Shown here piece after piece: positions 23,314 to 35,059 of a stretch of DNA of 64,000 nucleotides. The stretch is from Sthenelais limicola (Eukaryota > Annelida > Polychaeta > Phyllodocida > Sigalionidae), in contig OW804095.1 in the NCBI GenBank assembly GCA_942159475.1, positions 152,324,808 to 152,388,807 on the forward strand. The letters are read 5' to 3'. Below the pieces are notes generated by a model that was not told the DNA's origin, did not search any database, and saw only the letters and a program-made list of their open reading frames with translations. Each line of letters starts with the position of its first letter. Position 1 is the stretch's first letter. A program made the position numbers and the translations under genes.

Positions 23314-23433
23314 TTAAGCTCCTGCTTATTTGCCTGCAAGTTGATATTGCAGGCGTTTTACAGCATGGGTTCATCTGGTGGTTCGTACTACGGCCTTATG
23401 TTACTCATTACCTTTGGGGAGAGTACACTACTA

Positions 23434-23668
23434 TGGTCAGATCTTCAGAAAACGTAGAATTGGCCTTCATCAATCCTCTCAAATAACCCAAATTTAAGAC
23501 CACAATCAGGTTCAAAATACAGTTCAACATAACCAGACAGATTTATTAAATGAATACAATACAGAATACACTCAGATATACCTCTAGTTTATCAATTTTC
23601 ACTCTAATTTAGCAGAGTTTGATAGATGTGTAGAACTGTAGATCGTGCATTTTCTGAAAATCTGACCC
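23434..23668 (+). mobile_element. family A MITE, subfamily 3
   Basis: Begins TGGTCAGATCTTCAGAAAA and ends TTTCTGAAAATCTGACCC. Subfamily 3 carries 'accagacagatttattaaat' and 'gatacaatacagaataca'-type words. Confidence 0.85.
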
Positions 23669-24176
23669 TCTATGCGTCTTACTGCCCTACCCACCCCTAC
23701 CACAACCACCAGTGTTATATCCTGATTATAGAATAGAAACTTTATAGAAAAATAGAGGCTTTAGATCCCGGGATCCAACTGAAGAATGTATTGTCCAAAT
23801 GATCCACATGAAACATGAATGTGTCTGTTGGTGATTAGTTCACAAACGTTTCTCTATGAACTCTGCTGTTACCTGATCCTCTTTAGTAGACTTGCACGAT
23901 ACTGCGATTAATCAATTTCATAATTAATGAGTCATTTAAAGTTGATAGTTAATGTAGGTCATTAATATATATAACAATTTTTATTCAATAAACATGTACA
24001 TCAGATATAATGAAGTATCGAAAAGGAATGGTCCCTCTCAAAGTGTCACTCACAATATAATACAATACCTGTCAGTATACTAGCATCAATTACATACAGG
24101 AAGTCAAGATGTATTAAAAAAGAGACCGAAACAATGAGAGCAGAAGAGGGGGATTCGTTGTAGAATTGTTTTATTC
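23669..24176. other. no recognised feature
   Basis: Anonymous AT-rich sequence. Confidence 0.4.
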
Positions 24177-24218
24177 GGGGTCCGACGTTTCGGGCTTCAA
24201 GTGGCCTTAATCAAGGAT
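24177..24218 (-). ncRNA. degenerate hammerhead-ribozyme-like motif
   Basis: On the minus strand the sequence reads TTGATTAAGG, a short AGGC/GCCC hairpin, then CGAAACGTCGGACC. The hammerhead core is CUGAUGA, stem II, GAAAC, with cleavage after GUC. The second half (CGAAAC, GUC) is intact while the first is changed at two sites (TTGATTA for CTGATGA), so catalysis is unlikely. This arrangement is typical of Penelope-like elements and retrozymes. I infer a relic of one. No reverse transcriptase is nearby. Confidence 0.45.
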
Positions 24219-24758
24219 GTTGGTTTCTGCACATACAGAAAGACTCAGGATTCTGGGGGACGTCTCAGTCCTCAGTTCTAGTTAGAGTGGATGTTACAAC
24301 ACCTCCATGTATCTAAACCCTAAACACGGAGAACTTCACTAATGGTTCTGCAGCCTGATTTAGCTGAAAAATGGCTTCCATGGTACCTGAAGATATTGGC
24401 AATTTGCCAATGAAATTCCAACCTATTAGTCACAATTATTGAACTCTGGGAAGACCTCATGTTTTATATACATATAGCCGATGTTCCGAGCTTCAATTTG
24501 ATATATTGACCCATACACATGCACTGTGTATAAGGCTATTCCTACCAGCTGGGAAGGGCAGGTAGGACACATGTTCTTCCTTCCTACAGGACAAGGAATA
24601 AAAGTTCCTTTCCTTAACTTATACATCCATGGTTATGGATCAACGCAGACACGCCCACTTTTAACAGCAGTAACTTGGGGCCTTTTGTGGCGGAAATTAG
24701 CTGAGACTGCAGCTTTAATAGCGAGCCTACCAGCCTACCTCGCTAATCCAACACCCTG
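24219..24758. other. mostly anonymous; repeat F copy at 24535-24612
   Basis: 'ggctattcctaccagctggg' and 'cttccttcctacagg' match the repeat at 36233-36360 and 36400-36540. Nothing else is recognised. Confidence 0.45.
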
Positions 24759-24925
24759 TATTATAGTGTATATATTATAGGTGTGGGGTGAGGTGTATGT
24801 ATTATAGTGTATATATTATAGGCGTAAGGTTGAGTGTGTGTATTATAGTGTATATATTATAGGTGTAAGGTTGGGTGTGTGCATTATAGTGTATATATTA
24901 TAGGCGTGAGGTGGGGCGAGGTGTA
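24759..24925 (+). repeat. 41-bp minisatellite (4 units)
   Basis: Unit 'tattatagtgtatatattat' followed by a GT/G-rich half ('aggcgtaaggttgagtgtgtg'). Confidence 0.9.
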
Positions 24926-25017
24926 AGGTGTCTCATTACTTATGGAGCTAAAAACTACCTTGGCCTTTCACTGGTGCCATGAATATTTGACGGTGAAGGC
25001 AAACGATACCAGTCAGG

Positions 25018-25740
25018 AGGGAGGAGGAGGGGGGAGGGGGAAGAGGGACGGGTAGGGGAATGGGGAGGGGGATAGGGAGTCGGAGGGGGGAGGGGGAGAG
25101 GGGAGGGGGAGAGGGAGGGGGAGAGAGGGAGGTGGAGAGAGGGAGGGGGAGAGAGGGAGGGGGAGAGAGGGAGGGCGAGGGAGAGGGCGAGGGCGAGGGG
25201 GAAGATAGAGGGGGAGGGGGAGGGAAGGGAGAAAGGGGAGAGGGAGGGGGAGAGAGGGGGAGAGATAGGAGAGAAGGGAAGAGAGGGAGAGAGGGAGGGG
25301 ACAGAGGGAGGGGACAGAGGGAGGGGACAGAGGGAGGGGACAGAGGGAGGGGACAGAGGGAGGGGACAGAGGGAGGGGACAGAGGGAGGGGACAGAGGGA
25401 GGGGACAGAGGGAGGGGACAGAGGGAGGGGGACAGAGGGAGGGGACAGAGGGGGACAGCGGGGGAGGGGGGGAGAGAGGGAGGGGACAGAGGGGGACAGC
25501 GGGGGAGGGGGAGAGAGGGAGGGGACAGAGGGGGACAGCGGGGGAGGGGGAGAGAGGGAGGGGACAGAGGGGGACAGCGGGGGAGGGGGAGAGAGGGAGG
25601 GGACAGAGGGGGACAGCGGGGGAGGGGGAGAGAGGGAGGGGACAGAGGGGGACAGCGGGGGAGGGGGAGAGAGGGAGGGGACAGAGGGGGACAGCGGGGG
25701 AGGGGGAGAGAGGGAGGGGGGATACAGGAGGATACGCAGC
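25018..25740. repeat. purine tract with 13-bp and 39-bp tandem repeats
   Basis: Almost pure A+G on the + strand. From about 25295 to 25440 the unit is 'gacagagggaggg' (13 bp). From about 25450 to 25720 a 39-bp unit with 'gacagcgggggaggggg' repeats seven times. Long Gly/Arg/Glu frames on + and Pro/Leu/Ser frames on - follow from the composition and are not genes. Such tracts can form triplex or G-quadruplex structures. Confidence 0.95.
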
Positions 25741-25989
25741 TGGTGAGGGTGGGGTAATGTATAAATTGCACCTAGAATTCATGCTGCTGGTAGTACTAGT
25801 AAGACGGTTGTCATGCCGAGAGGGTGCGACTAGTGTGATCGGCCCGAAGACAGACCTTTGTTGACATCCTGAATAAATGCCCTGTAGGGGAAAAATGGGT
25901 GTCATGCTTCATTGGACGGTGCATGCGGTGTGTATGTGTCTCTCCCCCACTTCCCATGCTTCAAGCCGTTCCAACATGTCCTTACTCTC

Positions 25990-26252
25990 TCCTTGTCTTT
26001 AGTTCTCCCTCTCCCTCTCTCTCTCTCTTTCTCTCTCTCTCTTTCTCTCCCTCTCTCTCTCTTTCTCTCCCTCTTTATCTCTATTTCGCTCACTTTCTCC
26101 TTGTACCCTTTTCTTCCCTTTTTCTCTCTCTCCAATTATCTTTCCTTCTGTCTGCCTTTCCTTTGACATTCTATCTCTCTCTTTCACTACCATTTTCTAT
26201 TTATCTGTCTACCCTCTCTATCACTCTCTCTCTCTCTCTCTCTCTCTCTTGC
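25990..26252. repeat. polypyrimidine tract ending in (CT)n
   Basis: C+T-rich on the + strand, opposite polarity to the purine tract at 25018-25740. Confidence 0.9.
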
Positions 26253-26827
26253 TCTTAATATATTTTCCATTGATTATGTCCTACAATCTCCCCGAAAACA
26301 AATTGTTACGCCATTAATTACAACCGATAAATTAGTCACTAAATAAACATGTACATTACACATTGACATCACAGGACTGCGATAAACCCATACCCAATAT
26401 CTTCCCAATTATCTGGCAGTATTAACTCAATATTAGTCCTATCATGCACACACAATAAGCACAAAAGCAGGCGATTAAAGCACACAATGTCTACAACATA
26501 CACAAACAGTAGCCAGGTGGTATAATGACACTGGTGCTAAACCCTGTGTGTGGGGGTGATTACCAGAACAAAGGTGGGTTAATACCCCTGGGCTAGTTAT
26601 CCACTCAATATCAAGTGTTTCCCCACTTGGTATACTACATCTAAGCTTGATCCTTAGTTTATTTCCTCTAGTATCCACTGATCACATTATCTGGACGGAG
26701 ATCGGCGCCATTTTCTGTCTGATGGAAATTAAGGAAGTTTGATTTATACTCTTTATTTTCCTTGTTCGATTCCTCCATTCCACAATGATAGGAATCAAAG
26801 AGAGAAAGAAATTGAAAAAATATGTTT
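26253..26827. other. no recognised feature
   Basis: Anonymous sequence. Confidence 0.4.
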
Positions 26828-26988
26828 GGGTCAATTTGGCAGTTCAACATTACTGAACAGATAGTTTGAATCAAGGCAATACCAAATATATTCAGATATA
26901 CCTAGTTTTGACTATTTTTCAGTATAATTTAGCATACTTTACTCAATGTGTAAAGCTGCCGATTGTACATTTCATGACGATGTGACCC
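26828..26988 (+). mobile_element. family A MITE, internally deleted, subfamily 4
   Basis: The left tip GGGTCAATTTGGCAG jumps directly to the middle of the element. The right end is decayed (TTTCATGACGATGTGACCC). Subfamily 4 is marked by 'tttgaatcaaggcaatacc'. Confidence 0.7.
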
Positions 26989-27119
26989 TTGTGTGAATGA
27001 GGGAAATTTCTCCTACACATTCTTGTTTTAATCATCAATTATTAACTGCATGTCGCTTTAGTATAGAGTGAATTCCACTGGTCTGCTAGCCTCTCCTCAC
27101 TACTGATAGGCTCACACAA

Positions 27120-27195
27120 AGAGGTGTGAACAGCCTAGGCCTAAAGATGAGAGAGTCCCTTCAACAGAGAGAAAGCCTCTCGCCTCAAACCGCAA
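27120..27195 (+). mobile_element. fragment of element X
   Basis: 'aggcctaaagatgagagagt' and 'gaaagcctctcgcctcaaac' match 28515-28585 within X. Confidence 0.6.
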
Positions 27196-27602
27196 ATGAT
27201 TGAGGTGACATATCGTACATTAAGTATTATTCGAAAATAGGTTTTATAATAGGTTTTATAATATATAGTCGCGATATAATTTAAAGTCACTTAACGACAA
27301 TAGATTCACTTTGTGAGTATAAAAGAATAGTTTGTGTTTCTCTCCTATTGTACATATATTCCCATGACCTTATGAAGGAAACAGCATGACCAGCAATAGG
27401 AGGAGGGAGATCAGACGCCGTGACGTAACACATCATCATCCATTGTTTGGTTGAACCCATGCTTACATCTATATCCCAAGGTCAATAAAGATGCTTCAAG
27501 ATTAGATAAACTTTATATCAAATATTAATCCTACTATGCCGAATCAATGGGTCAGATTGGTAGCCATTCTATCCAGGCAAGTGACTATATCTCCTATCGT
27601 TC

Positions 27603-28140
27603 TCTGCATTAAAGCTGCAACCTCCGTCGGTATAAAAAAAGTAAATATTTTCTACTTTGTGTTCCACTCATTTCCAACCCATCTAAAAGTCATTTGACCA
27701 CGACTTTGGACGATTGTGTCCAGTTGTGTTGCTACAGGGCTTCCAAAACGTCCCCATTTGTATTTAGTGGACCCAAATACGTTCTTACATTCACTTCACT
27801 TATTATCGCTAACCAGTGGCGGTTTTCTCTCGGTGATTATTGATCAAATCAAGTCGATTCTAATTATGGTAAACATTATGACAACTATTCAATATTCCAA
27901 TATGTTAGGTTCAATATTTAGTTTTGGAAAAAAAGTTGGTAATGTGTTGTGGTGGGCAATTACCAGTAAAGTAACTAAAATAAACTCCTTAGGATGAGCT
28001 TCGAAACACAAGGATATATTTAATGCACTTCCTGAAATTTGGTGCATGAATGTATATGACTTAGAGCGCTACACCACCGAAAAGAGGGAACATTCCTACA
28101 AAGAGATCCTGTAAATAAATCACTTTGGAAAGTATGTAGC
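27603..28140 (+). mobile_element. repeat Y body joined to a family C body
   Basis: 27603-27830 matches the Y copies at about 2150-2250 and (inverted) 41765-41985: 'ttccaacccatctaaaagtc', 'cacttattatcgctaacc'. From 27834 it continues into the AT-rich interior of family C ('aagtcgattctaattatggt', 'aaacattatgaca') without C termini, suggesting an old recombination or nested insertion. Confidence 0.55.
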
Positions 28141-28384
28141 AGCTGACCCGTTGATCTCCCTCTAGAGAAACAGCCTGCTCCCTCACATTACTAGAGAAAC
28201 TGACTGCTCCCTCACCTAACCTTATCAATACTATATCGACCTCCCACCGTTTGTCAACACTGGGTCAAGCATGCGTCCCAGTGCTGGGGTCATGTTCGAC
28301 TCCTGTTTGGCACAGATCGAATCGATCGAGTAAATATATTTATGAAGTTCAATAATTATTAATGCTATTTTATTTGGGTGCCTG

Positions 28385-28915
28385 GGGTCAGGGCGTGCCT
28401 AGGAGGCAAACGCCGGACCAACGCTCCCTGTGTCACGTGGTCTATACAGGTACATAGGTAAACAGGCTTTGGGTGCGTTATTTGAAGTTGCATCACCTGC
28501 TAAATTTCCCTTAACAGATCAGTTTAGGCCTAAAGTTGAGAGAGTGCCTTCAAACGGAGGGAAAGCCTCTCGCCTCAAACTGCAAAGTGCCGTTATAATT
28601 CCATTAAGATCGCAAAATGTCATTATACTCCCATTAGAACGCCTAGTCCTACGCCAGGAAACCGATGAGCGAAGTAGGCGTCTAATCACTGACATATCAT
28701 TCTTATCTGACCCGAGGGTTTGGACCTGGACTGAGATTCCCAGTTGTGGTCCAACCAGGCAATATCTTAATGCTGCACTCTCAGCTAATAATCAAAAACC
28801 TAATCGGCACTCTTCGGGAGACCTAGAATTCTAGACCTGAGCGACCGCATTGTATAATCCATCAGCAATTAAGGATTTTTGAATTTGAATTTGAATTTTG
28901 AATATTGGTCAAAAA
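28385..28915 (+). mobile_element. element X, 3' portion with (TTTGAAT)n tail
   Basis: A dispersed repeat. Parts recur at 27120-27195 (+), 48100-48260 (-) and 54418-54452 (-). A 134-codon open frame (28430-28834) shows no domain I recognise. Its stretch 'IPLRSQNVIILPLERLVL' is alignable with the antisense copy at 48.2 kb, but that copy has stops. The run 'tttttgaatttgaatttgaa' at the end resembles the microsatellite tails of CR1/L2-type retrotransposons, so X is probably the 3' end of a LINE or a SINE that borrows such a tail. Confidence 0.55.
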
Positions 28916-29037
28916 AGTAAAGATTTTCTACTTTTTATTCCGTTCTTTTCCAACCCATTAAAAGACCGCTTGAACACAATCTTGGAGAATCTTTTCGGTT
29001 CTGTTTGCTAAGGAGGTTCATAAAAATTCACAAGAAG
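28916..29037 (+). mobile_element. repeat Y fragment
   Basis: 'aaagattttctactttttat' and 'tccaacccattaaaagacc' match 27640-27700. Confidence 0.5.
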
Positions 29038-29041
29038 TAAT

Positions 29042-29276
29042 GGGTCAGATTTTCAGAAAATGTACAATTCGCCTTCACCAATCCTCTCAAATAACCCACG
29101 TTTAAGACAGAAATAAGCTTCAAAATGCAGTTTAACATAACAGAACTGATATTCTAAATCAATGTGATACCAGATATACTTAGATATACCTGGTATTATT
29201 CATTTTTCAGCCAAATTTAGCAGAATTTACTAAATGTGTAGACCTGCCAATTGTACATTTTCTGAAAATCTGACCC
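29042..29276 (+). mobile_element. family A MITE, subfamily 2
   Basis: Complete 235-bp copy flanked by TAAT on both sides (29038-29041, 29277-29280). Confidence 0.9.
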
Positions 29277-29563
29277 TAATATGAGTTTCTTTGTCGAAAT
29301 TGCTGAGAACGCAGCTAATATAGGAGGTTTCTGACACTGAAGATGTGCGCTACTTTAGTGATTTACACCGGCTAATTCGGGAAATGATCAAGCATCTTGG
29401 AGTATCAAGGAGGATTTTGATGACTTAGTGAATATTGATAAATTCTCTTAACATAGAATAATAACGAAAACATATCATTGATAGCCGTTTAAATGAAGCG
29501 TAAAAGGTATTTTAGTTTTCTATAGCCTGAATAAATGACTTCTTGGTCCAGATTTTCATGAAC

Positions 29564-29592
29564 TCCCCCCCCCCCCTCCCTCCCCCCCCTCC
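29564..29592. repeat. C-rich homopolymer cluster
   Basis: Runs of 13 and 8 C separated by TCCCT. Confidence 0.9.
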
Positions 29593-29635
29593 TACCCCTT
29601 GATTAAAACAGCTCAGTCGGAACAAGGATTTATAA

Positions 29636-29870
29636 GGGTCAGATTCTCAGAAAATGTACAATTGGCCTTCACCAATCCTCTCAAATAATCCAAATCTAAG
29701 ACGAAAATACAGTTTAACATAACCAGACAAATTTATTGAATGGATACAATACAGAATACATTCAGATATATACCTAGTATTTATCAATTCTCACTCTAAT
29801 TTAGCAGAATTTGATAGATGTCTAGAACTGTAGATTGTGTATTTTCTGAAAATCTGACCCATAAACCGAT
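29636..29870 (+). mobile_element. family A MITE, subfamily 3
   Basis: Complete copy with ATAA on both sides (29632-29635, 29871-29874). Confidence 0.9.
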
Positions 29871-29980
29871 ATGATGTATAGACATAGGACTATAAATCTC
29901 GCAGCTTATGACAAAGATTCATCCATTCTGCTAGGATACATTTTGATGATCACTTCAATGATGGAGGAGCATAGTATATG

Positions 29981-30383
29981 TGATGTGTTTCAGGAAAATG
30001 AGTCATAAGTCGCAAAATTGATATTTTTCAAAGTGTTTTTTTCACAGGATAACATTATTGGAATTTTCTGATTCTTGGAGAGTTTGTCACTTGTAGTTAT
30101 GTCAATCGATGTATCAAATTTCAGGACAATCTATGTAATCTATCCTTTCGTTTTAAAGGTCCTCATATAGACTACATTTGGTTACTTTACTGTTGAGTGA
30201 ACCCAGAAATATTGGAAACTTTTTTTTTCAAAAACGAAAATATCAAACTTAAAATCTAGAAATAGAATGTTATTAGACTGTTTACTATCATTGGAATCGG
30301 CTTGACCTCATCTTTTCAAATACAATGATATCTCAAAGTCTATTTTTTGCGACTTGTGACTCATTTTCCTGAAACACGTCACA
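29981..30383. mobile_element. family C MITE, complete copy
   Basis: Inverted ends TGATGTGTTTCAGGAAAATG and CATTTTCCTGAAACACGTCACA (written in two parts in the DNA), flanked by TATG on both sides. About 403 bp. Confidence 0.85.
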
Positions 30384-30720
30384 TATGCATCTCTATCCTA
30401 ATGTATACTTTACATCTTCTAGCATCTAGCATAGCGGTGGGGAAGCACTGGCTCAATTTGGAAAGTTTGGTGATTAGTCTTTAAAAGTTTATTCAAATAT
30501 TAAATAAGTTTTTTAACATTCAATTGTGATGGATTAAGGAGGACGAAAGAAAACTCTCACTCAATTATTTCTTTTTACCATCTGATTTGAAAATTCTTTT
30601 ACAGCATCCATAACAATTATTCATCTACTATCTTTGATTTGCTGAATGTAATTCATGAACAAACAAAAAGAGAAATAACTCTCAACAATAATCGATTACT
30701 AATGGCTTTTTTTCATATAT
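30384..30720. other. no recognised feature
   Basis: AT-rich anonymous sequence. Confidence 0.4.
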
Positions 30721-30955
30721 GGGTCAGATTTCAGAAAATGTACAATTTGACTCTCAGCAATCTTTTCAAATAACACAAATTTAAGACAATAATGATGTTC
30801 CAAATTCAGTTTAGCACAACCAAACAGATTGTTTGAATCAAGGCAATACCAAATATACTCAGATATACCTAGTTTTGACCATTTTTCAGTCTAATTTAGC
30901 AGAATTCACTAAATCTGTAGATCTGCCAATTGTACATTTTCTGAAAATCTGACCC
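30721..30955 (+). mobile_element. family A MITE, subfamily 4
   Basis: Complete copy flanked by ATAT on both sides. Marker 'tgtttgaatcaaggcaatac'. Confidence 0.9.
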
Positions 30956-31349
30956 ATATGATCCTTGTCAACATGATGGTAGAAGATGAATCTACACAAT
31001 GAATCCTTACATAGTTACCCTGTTTAATCATTACAAATCTTCCATACAAATCCTTAGAAATCTACCAAACTAAGCTTTTACAAATTTACCCAACACATCC
31101 ACACAAATCAACCCAACACAATGCTCTTCTCAATAAACTCTTATATATCTTTCTTGTAAGCTCACATTAATGTCAGTGCATCAGAAGCTACAAAGCATAA
31201 GGCAACGAACTGAAATTATAATGACCTTCAATCAGATTTAAAAACCTTTATAACATTTATGTAATAATAGGATATATCCTGTAAGAAAATTCACAAACGA
31301 ACTGGTTGGGGGCATATTTCTCCCTTCCTCAGTAAAGAGAAATGTATAA
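30956..31349. other. no recognised feature
   Basis: Anonymous AT-rich sequence. Confidence 0.4.
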
Positions 31350-31584
31350 GGTTCAGATTTTCAGAAAATGTACAATTGGCAGCTCTACACATTTAGGAAA
31401 TTCTCCTAAATTAGGCTGGAAAATGTAGAATACTGGGTATATCTGAGTACATTTTGTATCGCCTTGGTTTAAAGTATCAGTTCTGTTATGTTAAACTGCA
31501 TTGTGAAGCTTATTTTAGTCTTAAATGTGGGTTATTTGAGAGGATTGGTGAAGGCGAATTGTACATTTTCTCAGAATCTGACCC
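31350..31584 (-). mobile_element. family A MITE, subfamily 2
   Basis: Complete copy in reverse orientation (GGTTCAGATTTTC / AATCTGACCC). Short open frames across it are incidental. Confidence 0.85.
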
Positions 31585-32747
31585 ATATGTTAAAATATGG
31601 TTCCTTTACCGCTCAACACTATATAACTCTAATTTACTTTAAGAGCATTAAAGAGTGTGAAGTCTTTATGGTAATGATTTCTGTTCTTTTGTTTCCTGTT
31701 TAGTTTACGTTTATACTTTTCATAATAGAAAATTGTGGCATAATTATTAATTTTAAACAGTGATTCCTGAGTCATTTAGATGTAGCCACCTAAACAGGCT
31801 TCACAGATGAAAATGTTTAGTAATTTTGAAACTGGATCCTGTAATGGTTAAGAACATTTAATCAAAGTAGTTGGGGCTTCACTAAAACTGAAAGATTTTG
31901 TGTAACTAAAATTAAATCAACAAAAAACCACTGTATAAACCCCACATAGCGATTAAGAAAGATTTCTCAGGGCACAGCGAAAACCCCTCATAAGGAACAC
32001 TTTGTATATACATACATTACCTGAATACACATATCCGATTGGGAAAAATATGTTTTATATACTGAGAGTGAGGAAATCATAACCAAAGGCGAAGTCAATG
32101 TCACCACTGATATTACAGGGTTTAGTGTTTTATATTGGTATTAAAATATTAAGAAATTGTTTGAACTGTATAATGAATGTATGACCTTATTGTAGTTGTA
32201 TAGTTGAGATATCAACTGGTTCTGGAAGAGCCTTATAGTTTAGTATTTGTTCATATGATATAAGTGGAGTTCATGTGATTGGTAATTGGTAATTTTAGTT
32301 TTGTTTGTACGGTATTAATTGGACAAAGCCAGTTAAATAAAGAAAGTTATGAAATAAGGCGGTCCATATTATGCCATTTTCAGTATAGTAAATGATAGTG
32401 GTAAAGAGGACTATATTCCTAATGTAAATGAAGTAGAGAGTGAGATTTACTCGAATCTAATTTTAATATTAAACAAGGCAACGCCTCAATTAGTCCATGG
32501 TGGACAGTGCGTTTTTTCATGTGAACTATTAAATATTGTATTGGCCTTAAATGAATAAAAAAAGAAATAATATAATTATACTACATGTAGTTAGCTCCTC
32601 TAAATAGCCTGGCAAAGTATCCTTTTCCAGTAATGGCTGGAAGAGCTGGATCCTATCTCATCTTACTAGTTATAGGGCTATTCTGGAAGACCTGTTTTCA
32701 GAGGTGTAGTTTCCTATTCATGTATTATTAATATGTCAGCCATATAT
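31585..32747. other. 1.2 kb without a recognised feature
   Basis: AT-rich. I see no recurring repeat, RNA or coding frame. AAATAAAG near 32335 is an isolated polyadenylation-like word. Confidence 0.4.
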
Positions 32748-32982
32748 GGGTCAGTTTTTCAGAAAATGTACAATTCAACTTCGCCAATCTTCTCATAAAC
32801 CCCAAATTTGAAAGGAAAATAAACTTCAAAATACAGTTCAACCTAACCAAACAGATTGCTAGAATCAATGCAATGCCGAATATACTCGAATTTATCTAGT
32901 ATTGACCAAATTGCAGACTAATTTTGCAGAATTTACTAAATGTGTACAGCTGCCAATTGTACATTTTCTGAAAATCTGACCC
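32748..32982 (+). mobile_element. family A MITE, subfamily 1
   Basis: Complete copy flanked by ATAT on both sides. Confidence 0.9.
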
Positions 32983-33129
32983 ATATATATAAACCTGCTT
33001 ATCCATTTGTCATCCTCTTTACCTGTAAAACCTGTAAAACAAATAAAGCATATTCCAATCCGACAATTCTGTTTAAAAAAAACAAACTTACCTGCTGTTT
33101 GCATGGGTGCCTGTAGTGTGTAGAACAAG

Positions 33130-33235
33130 GATAATACAAGTTACCCATGCAATCCAGGGGAGGGGCCGGGAATCGAACCCTACACCCTTCACATGTACAG
33201 CACAGTCACCTCCACGGTGTACCCTCTGTGATCTC
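33130..33235 (-). mobile_element. tRNA-like (SINE-like) segment
   Basis: On the minus strand 'gtagggttcgattcccggcc' is an excellent RNA polymerase III B-box and T-arm. About 45 bases upstream 'ccgtggaggtgactgtgctg' is a weak A-box. The acceptor ends do not pair, so this is a tRNA-derived SINE or pseudogene, not a working tRNA gene. Confidence 0.4.
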
Positions 33236-33272
33236 ATCATCTTAACCAATGATCAGATATCAAAGCAGCAGA

Positions 33273-33315
33273 GTTAATTGATCAATTAATTAATTATTAA
33301 TTAATTGATTATTAA
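33273..33315. repeat. (TTAA)n-rich palindromic tract
   Basis: Repeated TTAATTAA words, self-complementary over about 40 bp. Confidence 0.8.
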
Positions 33316-33579
33316 AGGTAGGTATAATAGATAGTATACAGGTGGTCCAGGATAGATGGTTGAAGTTTCAGATAAGATGTTTATCTGTTATCAGAGGATC
33401 CAGTCGATCTAGAGATACCTTGGCTATATGGTCAAGTAACAACTACTAACCAAGAATCAAGAATAGTTGATTTTCGTATACAGTAAACTTTGTTACAGAA
33501 AGATTTGAAGGAAGAAGAAGTTCTCAGATCTTGTTATAGCTGGTGAAAGAGGGTTAGGATCTGGTGGTAGAGAGGTTAT

Positions 33580-34730
33580 CAATCAAGCCAACTCCATGTA
33601 GTGTTGGTAGTAATAGTTATAGTAGTAAGATTAGGGGTAGTAGTAGTGTTAGCTAAGTACCAGGTCTGTCATCACCAGTATTAGACCAACAATAAGGAAA
33701 GAGATTAGTTCCTCCAGCAGTTTAAGTGGTTCATGAGGTCTTGGGGTGGTAGTACGAGCAGCTCGTCAAGCTGACCCTACCTCCCTTCATGCTAACTACT
33801 ACAGAAGCATGTATTTGTTCCTCCAGTGAGGCAATGGGCAGTGACAACTGTTTCCCTCTACCTCCTCCTCCAGTACCTATAGTAGCTTCCCCATGGCCTT
33901 GTCTCTCCTACACCTCCTCCTCCTCCTGGTTACTCCTGCCCACCTCCAGTAGGCTAAGTGCCGCTGGTACTGCTGCCTTCTGTCCTATCAGGGTTACGGT
34001 TACTGGAGTAGGTGGTGTGGGTGGTGGTGGTGGTAAGGAGGAGTAGTGGTAGTACTGGTAGTAGTAGTAGTATAGTGAGTGAGTGGGTGACAAGTGTGGG
34101 TTCAGGGATGAGAGATAGATCTATGACACCTCCTCCTCCTCCAGCCTCCTACTCCTCTTTAATGATTGCCTTGTCACTGTCCCTTAGTTTCCCACCAGTC
34201 AGATTATATCTACCTGGTTGGCTTGGATTGGGAACTCACTTGGAAAAGTAGACAGGGATGTGATGATGATAAGTGAAAGGTGTCTTTTAGTAGAGTAAAT
34301 ATTTCCGTCCTTCTCCAGAAGAGATGCTGTCAACTTGTGTATCCTTTCTTGTCCTTTCGCTTTGTATTTGTGTCTCCTATAACCGACAGTAGAACTTTTC
34401 ATATCAGTTGTTGTCCTACCAGTGTCTCTTCTGATATCAGTTGATGTAAGTGGTGGTGGTGGACGAGAGGACGATTAGTTGCCAACTCCAGTTGGAATGA
34501 CATAAAGAATAATTCCTCCTCTATCTCCTCCTCCTCCTTATTACAAATTCCCTCCCACCTCCTCCTACTCTTTCACCTCGCATGAATGCATGTAGGTTTA
34601 CATCCAATGTAAATGCGTCCACCTCCTCTTGCTCTCCTTTAAAAGCCTGCCAGTGCTTCTACTACTACCTCATGTAGTGGTATAGAGTTAGCACTAGTTG
34701 AGCGGTGACAAGGGACGAGGAGAGAGGCCA
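33580..34730. other. trinucleotide-rich low-complexity region
   Basis: Many short (CCT)n, (AGT)n and GGT runs. Several overlapping short frames (for instance 33789-34046 on +) have no recognisable domain. The region lacks the MITE families that fill the rest of the window, as host regulatory or UTR sequence might, but nothing proves this. Confidence 0.35.
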
Positions 34731-34889
34731 ACACAACAACAGTGCGAGTTGTCTTCAACATAAATAAATCTTGTCACTTCGCATTTATAGGAAAACCGCC
34801 ATTGGGTGAGTGACGGGTGGGTGGGCGGTGATCCGTGTTATAGGGGGAGGGGGTAAGTGTGTGTAATATGTGTGTCTCCCTCCCTCCCA

Positions 34890-34909
34890 GCCTCTCTCTC
34901 TCACACACA

Positions 34910-34945
<36 letters not shown>
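34890..34945. repeat. (CT)n/(CA)n microsatellite
   Basis: CTCTCT, then CACACA, then about 17 CT dinucleotides ending in TTTTT. Confidence 0.95.
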
Positions 34946-34947
<2 letters not shown>

Positions 34948-35059
34948 AGAGCAGAGAGTGTAAGGGGAGTTTAAGTGGGGGAGAGTGTGTCTGTGTATGA
35001 AATACAATCCCCTCCCTTTGTCTCTCAGTGTGTTGTGCAATAATAATGTCTCCCTTTCA

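Noticed and set aside
24955..25905. Long Pro/Leu/Ser and Gly/Glu/Arg ORFs
   Set aside because: Purely compositional frames across a purine/pyrimidine tract; no start context, domain or unique sequence.
28260..28330. tRNA/SINE B-box-like sequence (gtcatgttcgactcctg)
   Set aside because: B-box match is partial and no A-box is found at the proper distance.
28430..28834. Element X frame as a host gene
   Set aside because: The sequence recurs as fragments elsewhere, including a copy with stops, and ends in a retrotransposon-like tail, so it is repeat-derived.
31454..31703. Short + strand ORFs around 31.5 kb, and similar ones at 17.3, 32.9, 43.4 and 47.6 kb
   Set aside because: All fall wholly or partly within family A MITEs and repeat the same shadow peptides.
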